This document shows positions 1-8,240 of a stretch of 45,387 nucleotides of DNA, piece after piece. The stretch comes from Methylocystis suflitae. GTDB lineage: Bacteria > Pseudomonadota > Alphaproteobacteria > Rhizobiales > Beijerinckiaceae. The stretch spans positions 1 through 45,387 of the forward strand of contig NZ_JAMRYX010000176.1 in assembly GCF_024448135.1 (NCBI RefSeq), given 5' to 3'. Within the stretch, counting starts at the first letter, position 1. Each line of letters starts with the position of its first letter. The notes under the pieces were generated by a model. The model made no database searches. It was not told where the DNA came from and was given only the letters and a program-made list of their open reading frames with translations. Both the position numbers and the translations under genes were made by a program.

Positions 1-59
1 GGCGCGCCGAAGATTGCGCCCGCAGCGATTGCGGCCGTCAACAGCAGTAGTTTTTTCAT
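1..59 (-). CDS. N-terminal fragment of an exported protein (runs off the window)
   Basis: Only the first 19 codons are inside the window. They read MKKLLLLTAAIAAGAIFGA, a typical Sec signal peptide with two lysines followed by a Leu/Ala-rich core. A purine-rich AGGGGG stretch sits about 9 bases before the ATG and fits a ribosome binding site. The mature part is missing, so no function can be given. The protein is probably periplasmic, outer membrane or secreted. Confidence 0.7.
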   Translation of the reverse strand, partial: MKKLLLLTAAIAAGAIFGA

Positions 60-321
60 ATGGCGAATCCCCCTTTGGATTGGGCCCGAGTCGCGGGGTT
101 GCGCTCATTTATGGCCCGGGCGGATTATAGTCGGCGAGTTCCTCGACTCAAGGAATAACGCCAAGCTTGAGATTCGCATCATCGCATCCATGGCGAAAAG
201 CGATCGGCGACTCTCACGACGCTGAGATCAGTCGCCATGCGTCGCGAAGCCGCCGATCGATTCACACACAGCGATTCCCGACCCGTGTTTTCCTTGCCGC
301 TGATCGCCGTTCGAACTGACG

Positions 322-642
322 CTATGAGCTTGGCCCCTTCTTCCGCCTGATCTCTTCGGGCGGGGACCATTCCTGCCCGCTCTGTGTTCCTTTCTTGCCC
401 TCCACCGCCGGCGCGCCGGCCGAGGTTCCACTTGGCCCGGAAACGCCGCTTGGATTGACCTCCTCCGCTTTGGGATTGTCCTTCTGCACCGATCCCGAAG
501 GCTCAACAGGCGTGCCGGCGGCCGGCCCCGACGTCACGCCCTGCTCCTGTTGCTGCAGCTGTGACTGCTGCTCCTCGGCCAACGCCGCAGACGCCAGAAA
601 GGCGAGGGCGAGGCTTCCGATGACGGCTATTCCTGTCTTCAT
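322..642 (-). CDS. small secreted Gln/Pro/Gly-rich protein
   Basis: A 106-residue protein of unknown function. The start used (ATG at 642) has AGGGAG a few bases upstream and opens directly into a signal peptide, MKTGIAVIGSLALAFLASAALA. A longer reading from 717 would bury that signal peptide inside the protein, so it is not preferred. The mature part begins EEQQSQLQQQEQG and continues as a low-complexity Pro/Ser/Gly/Lys stretch without cysteine, with no recognisable domain. It is probably disordered in the periplasm. It stands alone: the neighbour at 1-59 is on the same strand but 262 bases away. The gap 60-321 shows no further gene. Confidence 0.6.
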   Translation of the reverse strand: MKTGIAVIGSLALAFLASAALAEEQQSQLQQQEQGVTSGPAAGTPVEPSGSVQKDNPKAEEVNPSGVSGPSGTSAGAPAVEGKKGTQSGQEWSPPEEIRRKKGPSS

Positions 643-905
643 GTCGAACTCCCTGGCGAGGCGCCAACGCGCAAAATTCGCCCCGCGGGTAAATGGAGGC
701 GGGAATAAAACTAGCAATGGCGTGAAGCGCGCGATGTAGCGCTCGCATACGCTTTGCCGTATTCAGCTTGCGCTTACGCCGGAGCCGCTTCCCGATCACA
801 CGGAATCATGTGATCGATAAGAATCGCTCAAAATCAAAATGGTGGAGCAGGCGCTCTTCGAAAAAGTCTGTCAGCTTTTTCGGAAACTGTTCTGGGAGGA
901 AGATG

Positions 906-2204
906 ATGGCCGTCGACAGCAAGCACGCCGAAACGATTGCGCTCCACGCCGGCTGGCGCGCAGATGAGACCAACGGCGCCGTCGCCGTTCCGATCTATCA
1001 GACGACCTCCTATCAGTTTCGCGACACCGAGCACGCCGCCAATCTTTTCGCGCTCAAAGAACTGGGCCACATCTATACGCGCATCGGCAACCCGACGACC
1101 GGCGTATTGGAGGCGCGGCTCGCGGCGCTGGAGGGCGGCGTGGCGGCCCTGGCGCTGGCTTCGGGACAGGCGGCCTCGGCGCTTTCGATTCAGAATCTGG
1201 CGCGCGTCGGCGACAATGTCGTCTCGTCCACCGATCTTTACGGCGGCACCTGGAACCTCTTCGCCAATACGCTGAAGGACCAGGGCCTCGAGGTGCGCTT
1301 CGTCGATCCGGCGGATCCCGAGAATTTCCGCCGCGCGACCGACGCGCGCACGCGCGCCTATTACGCCGAGACTCTGCCTAATCCAAAACTCACCGTGTTT
1401 CCGATCGCCGAAGTGGCGGCGATCGGCCGGGAACTCGGCGTGCCACTGATCATGGACAACACCGCGGCGCCGATTCTCTGCCGGCCGATTGATCATGGCG
1501 CAGCGATCGTCGTTTATTCGACGACGAAATATCTTGGCGGCCACGGCACGTCGATCGGCGGCGCCATCATCGACTCGGGCAATTTCGACTGGGAGAAATT
1601 CCCGCAGCGTCAGCCGGCGCTGAATACGCCAGATCCGAGCTATCATGGCGCCGTCTGGGTTGAGGCGGTCAAGCCGATCGGACCGGTCGCCTACATCATC
1701 AAGGCGCGCGCGACGCTGTTGCGCGATCTCGGTCCCGCGCCCTCGCCGTTCAACGCTTTTCTGACGCTGCAGGGCGTCGAAACGGTGACGCTGCGCATGG
1801 AGCGTCATGTGCAGAACGCACAGAAGGTCGTCGACTTCTTGAGCAAGCGCAGTGAAGTGACGCGCGTCATTCATCCCTCGCAACAGACCGGCGAGATGCG
1901 CCGCCGCGCGGACGCCTATCTGAAGGGCGGCTATGGCGCGCTGCTGGGTTTCGAGCTGAAGGGCGGTCTCGACGCCGGCCGCAGATTCATCGACGCGCTG
2001 GAGATGTTCTATCACGTCGCCAATATCGGCGACGCGCGCAGCCTCGCCATTCATCCGGCGACGACGACGCATTCGCAGCTCGCCGAGGACGCGCAGCTCG
2101 CGAGCGGCGTCACGCCCGGCTATGTGCGCCTTTCGATCGGCATCGAACATATCGACGACATCATCGCCGATCTGGAGAAAGGGCTGAACGCGGCGGGCGC
2201 GTAA
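906..2204 (+). CDS. metY: O-acetylhomoserine sulfhydrylase (PLP-dependent)
   Basis: A 432-residue enzyme of the Cys/Met metabolism PLP family. It makes homocysteine (or methionine) from O-acetyl-L-homoserine and sulfide or methanethiol in the cytoplasm. The N-terminus HAETIALHAGW and the block AVPIYQTTSYQF are characteristic. The Schiff-base lysine lies in YSTTKYLGGHG at about residue 208. The C-terminal block ARSLAIHPATTTHSQL is also typical. The length matches the MetY type (about 430) rather than the shorter MetB/MetC type (about 390). GGGAGGA at 893-900 is well spaced for the ATG at 906; the adjacent ATG at 903 is the alternative. No SAM riboswitch is evident upstream. It is a single-gene unit. 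Confidence 0.93.
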   Translation: MAVDSKHAETIALHAGWRADETNGAVAVPIYQTTSYQFRDTEHAANLFALKELGHIYTRIGNPTTGVLEARLAALEGGVAALALASGQAASALSIQNLARVGDNVVSSTDLYGGTWNLFANTLKDQGLEVRFVDPADPENFRRATDARTRAYYAETLPNPKLTVFPIAEVAAIGRELGVPLIMDNTAAPILCRPIDHGAAIVVYSTTKYLGGHGTSIGGAIIDSGNFDWEKFPQRQPALNTPDPSYHGAVWVEAVKPIGPVAYIIKARATLLRDLGPAPSPFNAFLTLQGVETVTLRMERHVQNAQKVVDFLSKRSEVTRVIHPSQQTGEMRRRADAYLKGGYGALLGFELKGGLDAGRRFIDALEMFYHVANIGDARSLAIHPATTTHSQLAEDAQLASGVTPGYVRLSIGIEHIDDIIADLEKGLNAAGA

Positions 2205-2281
2205 AACGCTCCCTGTGAAACTTATCGACGCTTTCGCCTCGCATTCGGCGCTTGTGTCCGTCCTGACGATCGGGCCATTCG

Positions 2282-2545
2282 TCAAAAAAAAGGCAGAGGC
2301 GGAGGAGGAGGAGGAGGTGGTGGCGGTGACGGCAATCGACGCCCTCGTCTGCGGCGTGGTCCCCACGAGTCTGGGGGCGGAGGCGGCGGTCCCCAGCCAG
2401 GCTCCGCTCGTGCGAAAGTCGCCGACGCAACTGAGACGACGCCGGCGAGCGCGGCCAATTCGCTACAACAAATAGCAAATGCCAGCGCTCCCGCCGTCGC
2501 GGTCAGCCGTTTGCGCCGTCGAGACGACACATCATTGTTACACAT
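2282..2545 (-). CDS. small exported protein with proline tracts (putative)
   Basis: An 87-residue reading frame. It has a basic N-terminus (SSRRRKRL), a hydrophobic segment at about residues 13-45 that could be a signal peptide or membrane anchor, and a short mature part with two proline runs: six after PGWG and about ten near the C-terminus, followed by LPFF. The ATG at 2545 has GAAGG upstream; a GTG at 2560 would add five residues. Export signal plus Pro/Gly tail fits a real small surface or periplasmic protein. Low-complexity DNA (CCT/CCG repeats at 2300-2330) can create such frames by chance, so this call is tentative. Confidence 0.45.
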   Translation of the reverse strand: MCNNDVSSRRRKRLTATAGALAFAICCSELAALAGVVSVASATFARAEPGWGPPPPPPDSWGPRRRRGRRLPSPPPPPPPPPPLPFF

Positions 2546-2606
2546 GATGTCTGCCTTCACGCTTGATCGAAAGGAACGCGCTATGGTGATGAACGTCGCC
2601 AGGCGG

Positions 2607-2637
2607 CTAAGCGTATCCGACCCTTGGGAACGCTTAG
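2607..2637 (-). terminator. hairpin at the 3' end of the outer-membrane protein gene
   Basis: A perfect 8-bp inverted repeat, CTAAGCGT at 2607-2614 and ACGCTTAG at 2630-2637, separated by 15 bases, overlaps the TAA stop of the barrel gene. There is no clear U-tract, so this may be a weak terminator or an mRNA-protecting hairpin. Confidence 0.4.
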
Positions 2638-3227
2638 AAGGCCTTTCGCGGGCTTAGAAATGCATATGGATCGAAGCGATAGTTGAGTCCCGCTCGCACG
2701 ACGTGGAAACCCTGGTCGCCATGTCGACGTGGCCCAAAATCTTCGTTCTGGGAAAGGCGGACATAGAGGTATTCAACCTTCGCAGACCATTTCGGAGCGA
2801 AAGCCCATTCAACGCCGCCGCCGGCGGTCCAGCCTGCCCCCGCGCCGCTGCTTCCACCATAGGCGAATCCGCCGGTCCCATAAACGAGCAATTTCGGACT
2901 AACTATCGTTGTGCCCAAGCGTGCCCGAACCGTTCCAAACCAATGCACGCCACTCATGCTTGATCCCTGGATATCGGTTTCAAGGCCGGCGACAAACAGC
3001 GGCGAAAATTGGTGATTGTAACCCAGCTGGCCGCCGCCGATTACGCCGCCGGCTCCCCTATTCGGCACTCCTCCTCCGAGGTTTGCGCCAACATAGAAGC
3101 CGGTCCAAAGCGGAGGTGGCGCAATTAAGTACGGCGGCGGCGAAGATTTATGGGAAGGCAAGTCCGCCGCCTGCGCGCCCACTGAAATCGCGCTAAATGC
3201 AATGAGCACGCCAAGCGATCTTTTCAT
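2634..3227 (-). CDS. Omp25/31-like outer-membrane beta-barrel protein
   Basis: A 197-residue protein with a clear signal peptide (MKRSLGVLIAFSAISVGAQA, cleavage before ADLP). A short proline linker follows, then WTGFYVGANLGGG, the standard opening of the eight-stranded barrel family common in Hyphomicrobiales (Omp25/Omp31, opacity-like). Alternating aromatic/small strands follow: LGYNHQF, GTVRARLG, LLVYGTGGFAYG, WSAKVEYLYV and VRAGLNYRF. After the last strand there is an unusual extra tail, DPYAFLSPRKAF, which still ends in phenylalanine as expected for Bam recognition. The gene is monocistronic. Its likely role is envelope structure rather than specific transport. Confidence 0.8.
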   Translation of the reverse strand: MKRSLGVLIAFSAISVGAQAADLPSHKSSPPPYLIAPPPLWTGFYVGANLGGGVPNRGAGGVIGGGQLGYNHQFSPLFVAGLETDIQGSSMSGVHWFGTVRARLGTTIVSPKLLVYGTGGFAYGGSSGAGAGWTAGGGVEWAFAPKWSAKVEYLYVRLSQNEDFGPRRHGDQGFHVVRAGLNYRFDPYAFLSPRKAF

Positions 3228-3723
3228 ATCCTTACCCCTTTTTTATCCACGCCGTCCGGGGTCGAGCGAACGCAGTGACGTCCGACATTTCCGAGCCGCG
3301 CCTAGCATATGGGGCTACTTCCTCAGCCGGACTGAGGCCAATTGATTTCAATTTGTTTCGGGCAGTCGCTCGTGCGAACTCGAAAATATAGGCGCTCTCC
3401 GCCCCTCGCGACGTCTGCCTTTTGGCGCGACGAGCTTGCCCGTCCGCCATCACGTCACACGACCCGAACGATGGCCACACGCCAACTATTCGCGTCCTAG
3501 CCAAGCGAAGAAATGCGCAGCAGACTGAGTGGGAAACGGCGGCCGGTCTTCGTCCTATCGGGCGAGTCGAGGTTGGAGGCGCGCAAATGACGCGCCCTAA
3601 TTCGCAATTTGGCTATTGTTCCGATAGCGAACGGCGCCAAAAGGCACACCCAAATTGTCACAACAATCGCCATCTCCCGACATGCGCAATGATGATGCAC
3701 AAGCACGACATGAGGCGCTAGAC
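3228..3723. other. intergenic stretch without a convincing gene
   Basis: About 500 bases between the barrel gene and the PHB depolymerase. Short frames on both strands lack ribosome sites, signal peptides and family resemblance. The right part (3590-3715) is AT-richer than its surroundings. The 3228-3400 part should hold the barrel promoter. No hairpin or repeat family stands out. Confidence 0.5.
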
Positions 3724-4785
3724 TCAGGGCTTCGTCGCGAGCCGGTCCACGATCGCGCGAATGGCGGCGATCTGCGGACCTTTCTTGGTGTGGTGCTCGG
3801 CGTTGTCATAGCCCCACCAGTCCCAGCAGGCGTTAGGGTTCCACACGAAATTCAACGTATAGAACGGCCAGCCCCAGCCCCAGCGGCTGATGGTTTGCGG
3901 ATACACAACGATAATGTGGTTCGTATCCGCCCAACGATTGTAGCCGGCGTTCTTATAGAATGCGTCGCCGATTTGGGCGGCCTGCTGTTTGCAGCCATGC
4001 AGCGCGACATGCACGCGGCACGTCTCCAAGGCGCAGGCATGCGGCACATAGGCGTAGCCAACATCGCTTAAACTGTGATTGTAGGGATTGCCGTCCGGCA
4101 GAAACTCCTTCTGATCGAACTCGACATATTTTCCGGCGGGCTCTGCGCTCGGCGGATTGAGCGGACCGTAAATCTGTTCGAGCAAGGCTTTCGCGGCGTC
4201 GAAATCGCAATCGACGATGAACGGAGCCTTGGTCGCCGCGCAATCCTTGTCGCCAAAGTCCTCGGTCACCATCGCGTGGCCCGCGCCGATGTCGTTTCGA
4301 TAGACGATGCGATCCGGCGGCACATAAAACGAATAATAGTCGCGCGCCGCATCCATCACGACGGGAAGCACCACACCGTCCTTGCGGCCGGAAAACAGCC
4401 AGACGCCCGCATCGTTCAAATTGGCGACGTCGTCTATGGCCCCCGAGCGCGCGAGCGAGTCGGTGATGTCCTTCAGATGCGCCGGATCCGGGACAGGATG
4501 CGTAGCGTCCGGCTTCATGCAATTGCCGGTCGCGCGATTAGAGCTCTGCTCCGCGCAGTCGTAAGGCACGCCGGCGATGATCCCCGCGCCTTTGACAACG
4601 CCGGAATGCGCCACATGGAATTGCAAGGCCATCGCGGCGCCCGATGAAAGCCCTGACACGGAAGTCTCGGACAGATTTGCGCCGTAGGCCGGCAGACGCT
4701 CGGCGCCTGACGCCGCTTTGATCGCAAACAGGGCCGCGATGGCGAGAGCGACAGGGATTTTTGATTTGAGCAAACTGTTGCACAT
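3724..4785 (-). CDS. exported PHB depolymerase/esterase with type-2 catalytic order
   Basis: A 353-residue alpha/beta-hydrolase with a signal peptide (residues 1-28). The lipase box GLSSG lies near the N-terminus (Ser47 as nucleophile), followed by AAMALQFHVAHS. The oxyanion-hole block RVHVALHGCKQ comes about 220 residues later, and a histidine-rich tail (DNAEHHTKKGPQ) closes the protein. Serine box first and HG motif last is the order described for type-2 catalytic domains of extracellular PHA depolymerases; type 1 is the reverse. No linker or C-terminal substrate-binding domain follows, so it may act on soluble oligomers or amorphous polymer in the periplasm rather than on crystalline PHB. 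Several cysteines suggest disulfides. It is monocistronic. It could also be a feruloyl- or other polyester esterase. Confidence 0.78.
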   Translation of the reverse strand: MCNSLLKSKIPVALAIAALFAIKAASGAERLPAYGANLSETSVSGLSSGAAMALQFHVAHSGVVKGAGIIAGVPYDCAEQSSNRATGNCMKPDATHPVPDPAHLKDITDSLARSGAIDDVANLNDAGVWLFSGRKDGVVLPVVMDAARDYYSFYVPPDRIVYRNDIGAGHAMVTEDFGDKDCAATKAPFIVDCDFDAAKALLEQIYGPLNPPSAEPAGKYVEFDQKEFLPDGNPYNHSLSDVGYAYVPHACALETCRVHVALHGCKQQAAQIGDAFYKNAGYNRWADTNHIIVVYPQTISRWGWGWPFYTLNFVWNPNACWDWWGYDNAEHHTKKGPQIAAIRAIVDRLATKP

Positions 4786-4840
4786 GAACGTTCTCCTTCA
4801 AATACGCGCACAAGATTCAATCTGCGCAGAACGCCAAAAA

Positions 4841-5371
4841 TCAGACGTTCGGCTGACCCTTCACGATCAGCGGATTGCCCGCGACGACAAGCGCGACTCT
4901 TCCCGCAATCCGTGAGACAGACTGATGCAATTCGCCTGCCGCATCACGGAAAGAACGCGCCAATGCATTGTCGGGCACGATCGACAATCCAACCTCGGAC
5001 GAGACGGCGACGGTCGGCGCCGAGCGGAACGATAACGCATGAACAAGCGCCGCGCGATCACGCGAAAGATCGGCGCCGCCGAGCAGCCGATTGCTCAGCC
5101 AGAGCGTGAGACAGTCGATCAGCAACGGGCCATCGACTGGCGCCTCGCGAACCGCTTCGACGAGCGCTTGCGCCGCTTCGACCGTGCGCCAATCCTCGCC
5201 GCGTCTTGCGCGATGCGCGTCGACGCGCGCGCGCATTTCCTCATCGAGAATCTCCGCTGTCGCAATATAGGTCCAGGGCGACGGATGCGTGACGATGAGA
5301 CTTTCCGCATAAGCGCTTTTGCCGGAACGCGCGCCGCCGAGCACAAGAGTGAGATGCGGATTTTCGCTCAT
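4841..5371 (-). CDS. cobU: adenosylcobinamide kinase / adenosylcobinamide-phosphate guanylyltransferase
   Basis: A 176-residue bifunctional enzyme (CobU/CobP) of the nucleotide-loop assembly of vitamin B12. It phosphorylates adenosylcobinamide and then transfers GMP. The P-loop GGARSGKS is at residues 12-19. The block SSEVGLSIVPDNALARSFRD corresponds to the conserved S-N-E-V-G-x-G-I-V-P motif, here with Ser replacing Asn. The substrate strand LLIDCLTLWLSNRL is also present. Full length for the family. Its ATG overlaps the TGA of cbiD by four bases, so the two are translationally coupled in one operon. Confidence 0.93.
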   Translation of the reverse strand: MSENPHLTLVLGGARSGKSAYAESLIVTHPSPWTYIATAEILDEEMRARVDAHRARRGEDWRTVEAAQALVEAVREAPVDGPLLIDCLTLWLSNRLLGGADLSRDRAALVHALSFRSAPTVAVSSEVGLSIVPDNALARSFRDAAGELHQSVSRIAGRVALVVAGNPLIVKGQPNV

Positions 5372-6477
5372 ATGCTGGCCCTTTGAAACGCCGTGCGGGC
5401 AAGTAGAGCCCCCTCGCGGTCGAATATGATGATCTCCAATTCGCCCTCCGCCGTATCGAGCGCCCGCGCAGCGGTTCTCCAGGCATCGCGCGCGATCGGC
5501 GCTGCGAGATCGACCCCGGCGCTTCGCGCGACCTGCAAGGCTTCGAGCGCGCTATTCGCATTGGCGATGAGCGCCGCAATCTCTTCGCCCGCGCCGACCT
5601 CTCGCGCGGTGTGGGCGAGCCGCGCAAAATCGACGCTCGAGCGCCCCGAATGGAGGTCGAGCCGTCCTTGCGCGAGCTTGGTCATTTTGGCGAAGCCGCC
5701 GCCGATCGTGACCCGCGCGACCGGATGCGTGCGAAGATATTTCAACAGCCCGCCGACGAAATCGCCCATTTCGATCAGGGCCGTCTCCGGCAAATCATAA
5801 AGCCGCTTCACCGCCGCCTCGGAGGTCGAGCCCGTCGTGCCGGCGACATGCGCTAAGCCGCTGGCGCGCGCCACATCGACGCCGCGATGGATGCTGTCGA
5901 TCCAGGCGGCGCAGGAAAAGGGCGTCACAATCCCGGTGGTGCCGAGAATGGAGAGTCCGCCGACGATCCCCAGCCGGCCGTTGAGCGTATGTCTGGCGAG
6001 TTCCTCGCCGCCGGGAATCGAAATTTCGATGTCGGCGTCCGCGCCGACGCCGATCTTCGCGCTCGCTTCGATGATCGTCTCAAGCATCATCTTACGGGGC
6101 GTGGGATTGATCGCCGGCTCGCCGGGCGGCAGCGGAAGCCCCGGCCGCGTCACGACGCCAACGCCCTCGCCCGCGAAAAACCGCACGCCCGCGCCCGGAG
6201 CGCCGCGGCGCACTTGCGCGCATATAAGGGCGCCGTGGGTGACGTCCGGATCGTCGCCGGCGTCCTTGACCACGCCGGCGCGGGCGACATCCCCTTCCCG
6301 TTCGAAGGTCGCCAACGCGAAGGCGACGCGCTTTCCCGACGGCAACGCGATCTCGACCGGATCGGGAGGCGGCGCGTTCGTCATCAGCGCCTCGAAGGCG
6401 GCGCGCGTCGCGGCGGTCGCGCAGGCGCCCGTCGTCCAGCCGCGGCGCAAAGGACGCCCACTTCCCGCATCGCTCAT
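5368..6477 (-). CDS. cbiD: cobalt-precorrin-5B (C1)-methyltransferase
   Basis: A 369-residue CbiD-family enzyme that methylates C1 of the corrin ring. It opens with the family signature RRGWTTGACATAATRAAFEA and carries the Gly-rich block NGRLGIVGGLSILGTTGIV. CbiD is classically the anaerobic (early cobalt) counterpart, while many alphaproteobacteria use CobF in the aerobic route. The genome may therefore use a hybrid pathway. First gene of the cbiD-cobU operon, divergent from the PEBP-cbiB pair with 92 bases between the starts. No cobalamin riboswitch is visible in that gap. Confidence 0.92.
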   Translation of the reverse strand: MSDAGSGRPLRRGWTTGACATAATRAAFEALMTNAPPPDPVEIALPSGKRVAFALATFEREGDVARAGVVKDAGDDPDVTHGALICAQVRRGAPGAGVRFFAGEGVGVVTRPGLPLPPGEPAINPTPRKMMLETIIEASAKIGVGADADIEISIPGGEELARHTLNGRLGIVGGLSILGTTGIVTPFSCAAWIDSIHRGVDVARASGLAHVAGTTGSTSEAAVKRLYDLPETALIEMGDFVGGLLKYLRTHPVARVTIGGGFAKMTKLAQGRLDLHSGRSSVDFARLAHTAREVGAGEEIAALIANANSALEALQVARSAGVDLAAPIARDAWRTAARALDTAEGELEIIIFDREGALLARTAFQRASI

Positions 6478-6569
6478 GCGCCCTCTTTACCGCGAAGCGC
6501 GGGCGCGCGACACCGGCGCGCCGATCCGCTAAAGATGCGGCGAATTCCAGATTTGAGGAGCACGCTTAC

Positions 6570-7127
6570 ATGTTGCGCAGCGTTTCATCCTTTCTCGGCC
6601 TTATCGCGCTGGCCGCCGCCGATACGAGCGGCGCCCATGCGTTCGAGCTCACAAGCCCCGACATCGCCGAAGGCAAGACAATCGATATGAGGCATGTCTA
6701 TGATTCCATGAGCTGCACCGGTGAGAACATCTCGCCGGAGCTCAATTGGAGCGACCCGCCTCCTGGAACCAAGAGTTTCGCTGTTACCGTGCATGATCCC
6801 GATGCGCCGACGGGCGGCGCCGGCTTCTGGCACTGGCTCGTCGTCGACATTCCGGCCGACGTTCGGGGCCTGAAGCGGGGCGCCGGCGAGGCGTCTGGTA
6901 AAAATCTGCCGCCCGGCGCGCATCATTTGGAGACGGACTTTGGCGACAAGGCCTATGGCGGCCCCTGCCCGCCGCCCGGCAAGCCGCACCGCTACGTTTT
7001 CACCGTCTATGCGCTCAAGACGGAGAAGCTCGGCGACGCCGCCCATGGCCGCACCGCCATCGCCGGCTTCACCATTAATCAGAACGCGCTGGCCAAGGCC
7101 TCGATCACCGCGCTTTTTGGACGGTGA
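6570..7127 (+). CDS. PEBP-family (YbhB/YbcL) exported protein
   Basis: A 185-residue phosphatidylethanolamine-binding-protein-like protein with a signal peptide (about residues 1-24, cleavage near GAHA). Family blocks are present in order: SCTGENISPELNWSDPP, then the anion-site motif HDPDAPTGGAGFWHWLVVDI, and GGPCPPPGKPHRYVFTVYAL, the second conserved motif around P-P-x-G-x-x-H-R-Y. GAGGAG at 6554-6560 precedes the ATG. Bacterial members bind small anionic ligands but their role is poorly defined. The stop overlaps the GTG start of cbiB (GTGA), so it is co-translated with a cobalamin gene, an odd partnership with no known mechanistic basis. Confidence 0.88.
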   Translation: MLRSVSSFLGLIALAAADTSGAHAFELTSPDIAEGKTIDMRHVYDSMSCTGENISPELNWSDPPPGTKSFAVTVHDPDAPTGGAGFWHWLVVDIPADVRGLKRGAGEASGKNLPPGAHHLETDFGDKAYGGPCPPPGKPHRYVFTVYALKTEKLGDAAHGRTAIAGFTINQNALAKASITALFGR

Positions 7128-8086
7128 ATTTCGACGTTGCGCTCCTGGCGCTCGCCATAGAGGCGGGCGCCGGCTATCCGGATGCGCTTTTTCGCAGGAT
7201 CGGCCATCCGGTGACATGGATGGGGGCGTTGATCGCCGCGCTCGACCGAGGACTGAACCGTGAGGGCGATTGCTTCGCGCTTCGACGGGCGAAAGGCGCC
7301 CTCGCTCTCGCCGCGCTTCTTGTCGTCGCAGTTGGGAGCGGCGCGCTGATCGAACGCGCGGCGCTCGCGCTTCCGCTCGGTTGGATGGCGCTCGCTGTGC
7401 TTGCGTCCAGCCTTCTGGCGCAGCGCAGCCTTCATGCGCATGTCGCCGCGGTCGCGGAGGCTCTAACGATCTCGGTGGAAGACGGCCGGACGGCGGTGGC
7501 GAAAATCGTCGGACGCGACGTATCGGCGCTGGACGAATCCGGCGTCGCCCGCGCCGCGATCGAGAGCCTTGCCGAGAATTTCTCCGACGGCGTCGTCGCG
7601 CCGGCGCTCTGGCTCGCGGTTTTTGGCTTACCCGGCGCGCTCGCCTACAAGGCCGTCAACACCGCCGACAGCATGATCGGCCACAAGTCGCCGCGCTATC
7701 TCGCCTTCGGCTGGGCCGCGGCCCGCTGCGACGATGTGATGAATGTCCTCCCCGCGCGCGCGGCCGCGGGCCTGCTGGCGATCGGCGCCTTGGCGATGAG
7801 GGACGCCTCCCCGGCCAAAGCGCTGACGGCGGCCTGGCGCGATGCGCCGAAGCACGCCTCCCCTAACGCCGGCTGGCCCGAAGCCGCGGCGGCGGGCGCT
7901 CTTGGCCTCAAGCTCGGCGGGCCACGCTCCTACGGCGGGGCTGAGGCGGCGGACGGCGCGAGTCTTGGCGACGGCAGGTGCGAGGCCGATGCGGCGGATA
8001 TTCGCCGCGCTTTGGCGCTCTATCGGATTTCAACCGCCACGCTCTGGTTTTCGCTTGCAGTCGGGGCCTTGACTGCGAGAATATGA
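7124..8086 (+). CDS. cbiB: adenosylcobinamide-phosphate synthase (membrane)
   Basis: A 320-residue integral membrane enzyme (CbiB/CobD) that joins adenosylcobyric acid to aminopropanol (phosphate). The start is GTG at 7124, fixed by the 4-base GTGA overlap with the preceding stop. Family marks are GHPVTWMGALIAALDR near the N-terminus, the block SLAENFSDGVVAPALWLAVF, and NTADSMIGHKSPRYLAFGWA with the acidic and histidine residues expected for the metal-dependent reaction. Several hydrophobic helices (residues 55-105, 155-175, 205-225, C-terminus) fit a polytopic protein. It works just before CobU, encoded divergently nearby. Confidence 0.93.
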   Translation: MNFDVALLALAIEAGAGYPDALFRRIGHPVTWMGALIAALDRGLNREGDCFALRRAKGALALAALLVVAVGSGALIERAALALPLGWMALAVLASSLLAQRSLHAHVAAVAEALTISVEDGRTAVAKIVGRDVSALDESGVARAAIESLAENFSDGVVAPALWLAVFGLPGALAYKAVNTADSMIGHKSPRYLAFGWAAARCDDVMNVLPARAAAGLLAIGALAMRDASPAKALTAAWRDAPKHASPNAGWPEAAAAGALGLKLGGPRSYGGAEAADGASLGDGRCEADAADIRRALALYRISTATLWFSLAVGALTARI

Positions 8087-8111
8087 CGGAACTGCGAATT
8101 TTCAGTTCCGT
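8086..8111 (+). terminator. hairpin after cbiB
   Basis: A perfect 9-bp stem, ACGGAACTG at 8086-8094 and CAGTTCCGT at 8103-8111, with an 8-base AT-rich loop starts at the last base of the cbiB stop. No U-run follows, so termination strength is uncertain. Confidence 0.5.
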
Positions 8112-8174
8112 GGCGCCACAGCTCTGCTCGCCAGATTTCTAACTTGGCCCATCTTGAATGTGTTATAAATATGA

Positions 8175-8187
8175 TTGTGCAGTGCAA
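8175..8187 (+). promoter_or_regulatory. possible PhaR-type TGCA operator upstream of phaZ
   Basis: The sequence TTGTGCAGTGCAA (TTG and CAA arms around a GCAGTGC core) lies in an AT-rich patch 54 bases before the phaZ start. TGC/GCA-rich operators of this general kind are bound by the PHB-responsive repressor PhaR in other alphaproteobacteria. A second inverted repeat, GCAGC-N6-GCTGC, is at 8197-8212. Assignment is by resemblance only. Confidence 0.3.
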
Positions 8188-8240
8188 CATGAAATCGCAG
8201 CGCGGCGGCTGCGACGGGGGTGGCGGGGAGAAGCGTAAAG

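Noticed and set aside
834-2366. A 510-codon open frame antisense to metY
   Set aside because: Composition is Arg-rich noise, no start site, opposite a full-length PLP enzyme.
3232-3504. A 90-codon minus-strand frame between the barrel and depolymerase genes
   Set aside because: No ribosome site, no domain, Arg/Ala-rich composition like other shadow frames.
6478-6569. Cobalamin riboswitch between cbiD and the PEBP gene
   Set aside because: The gap is only 92 bases and lacks the B12-box word; too short for the aptamer.
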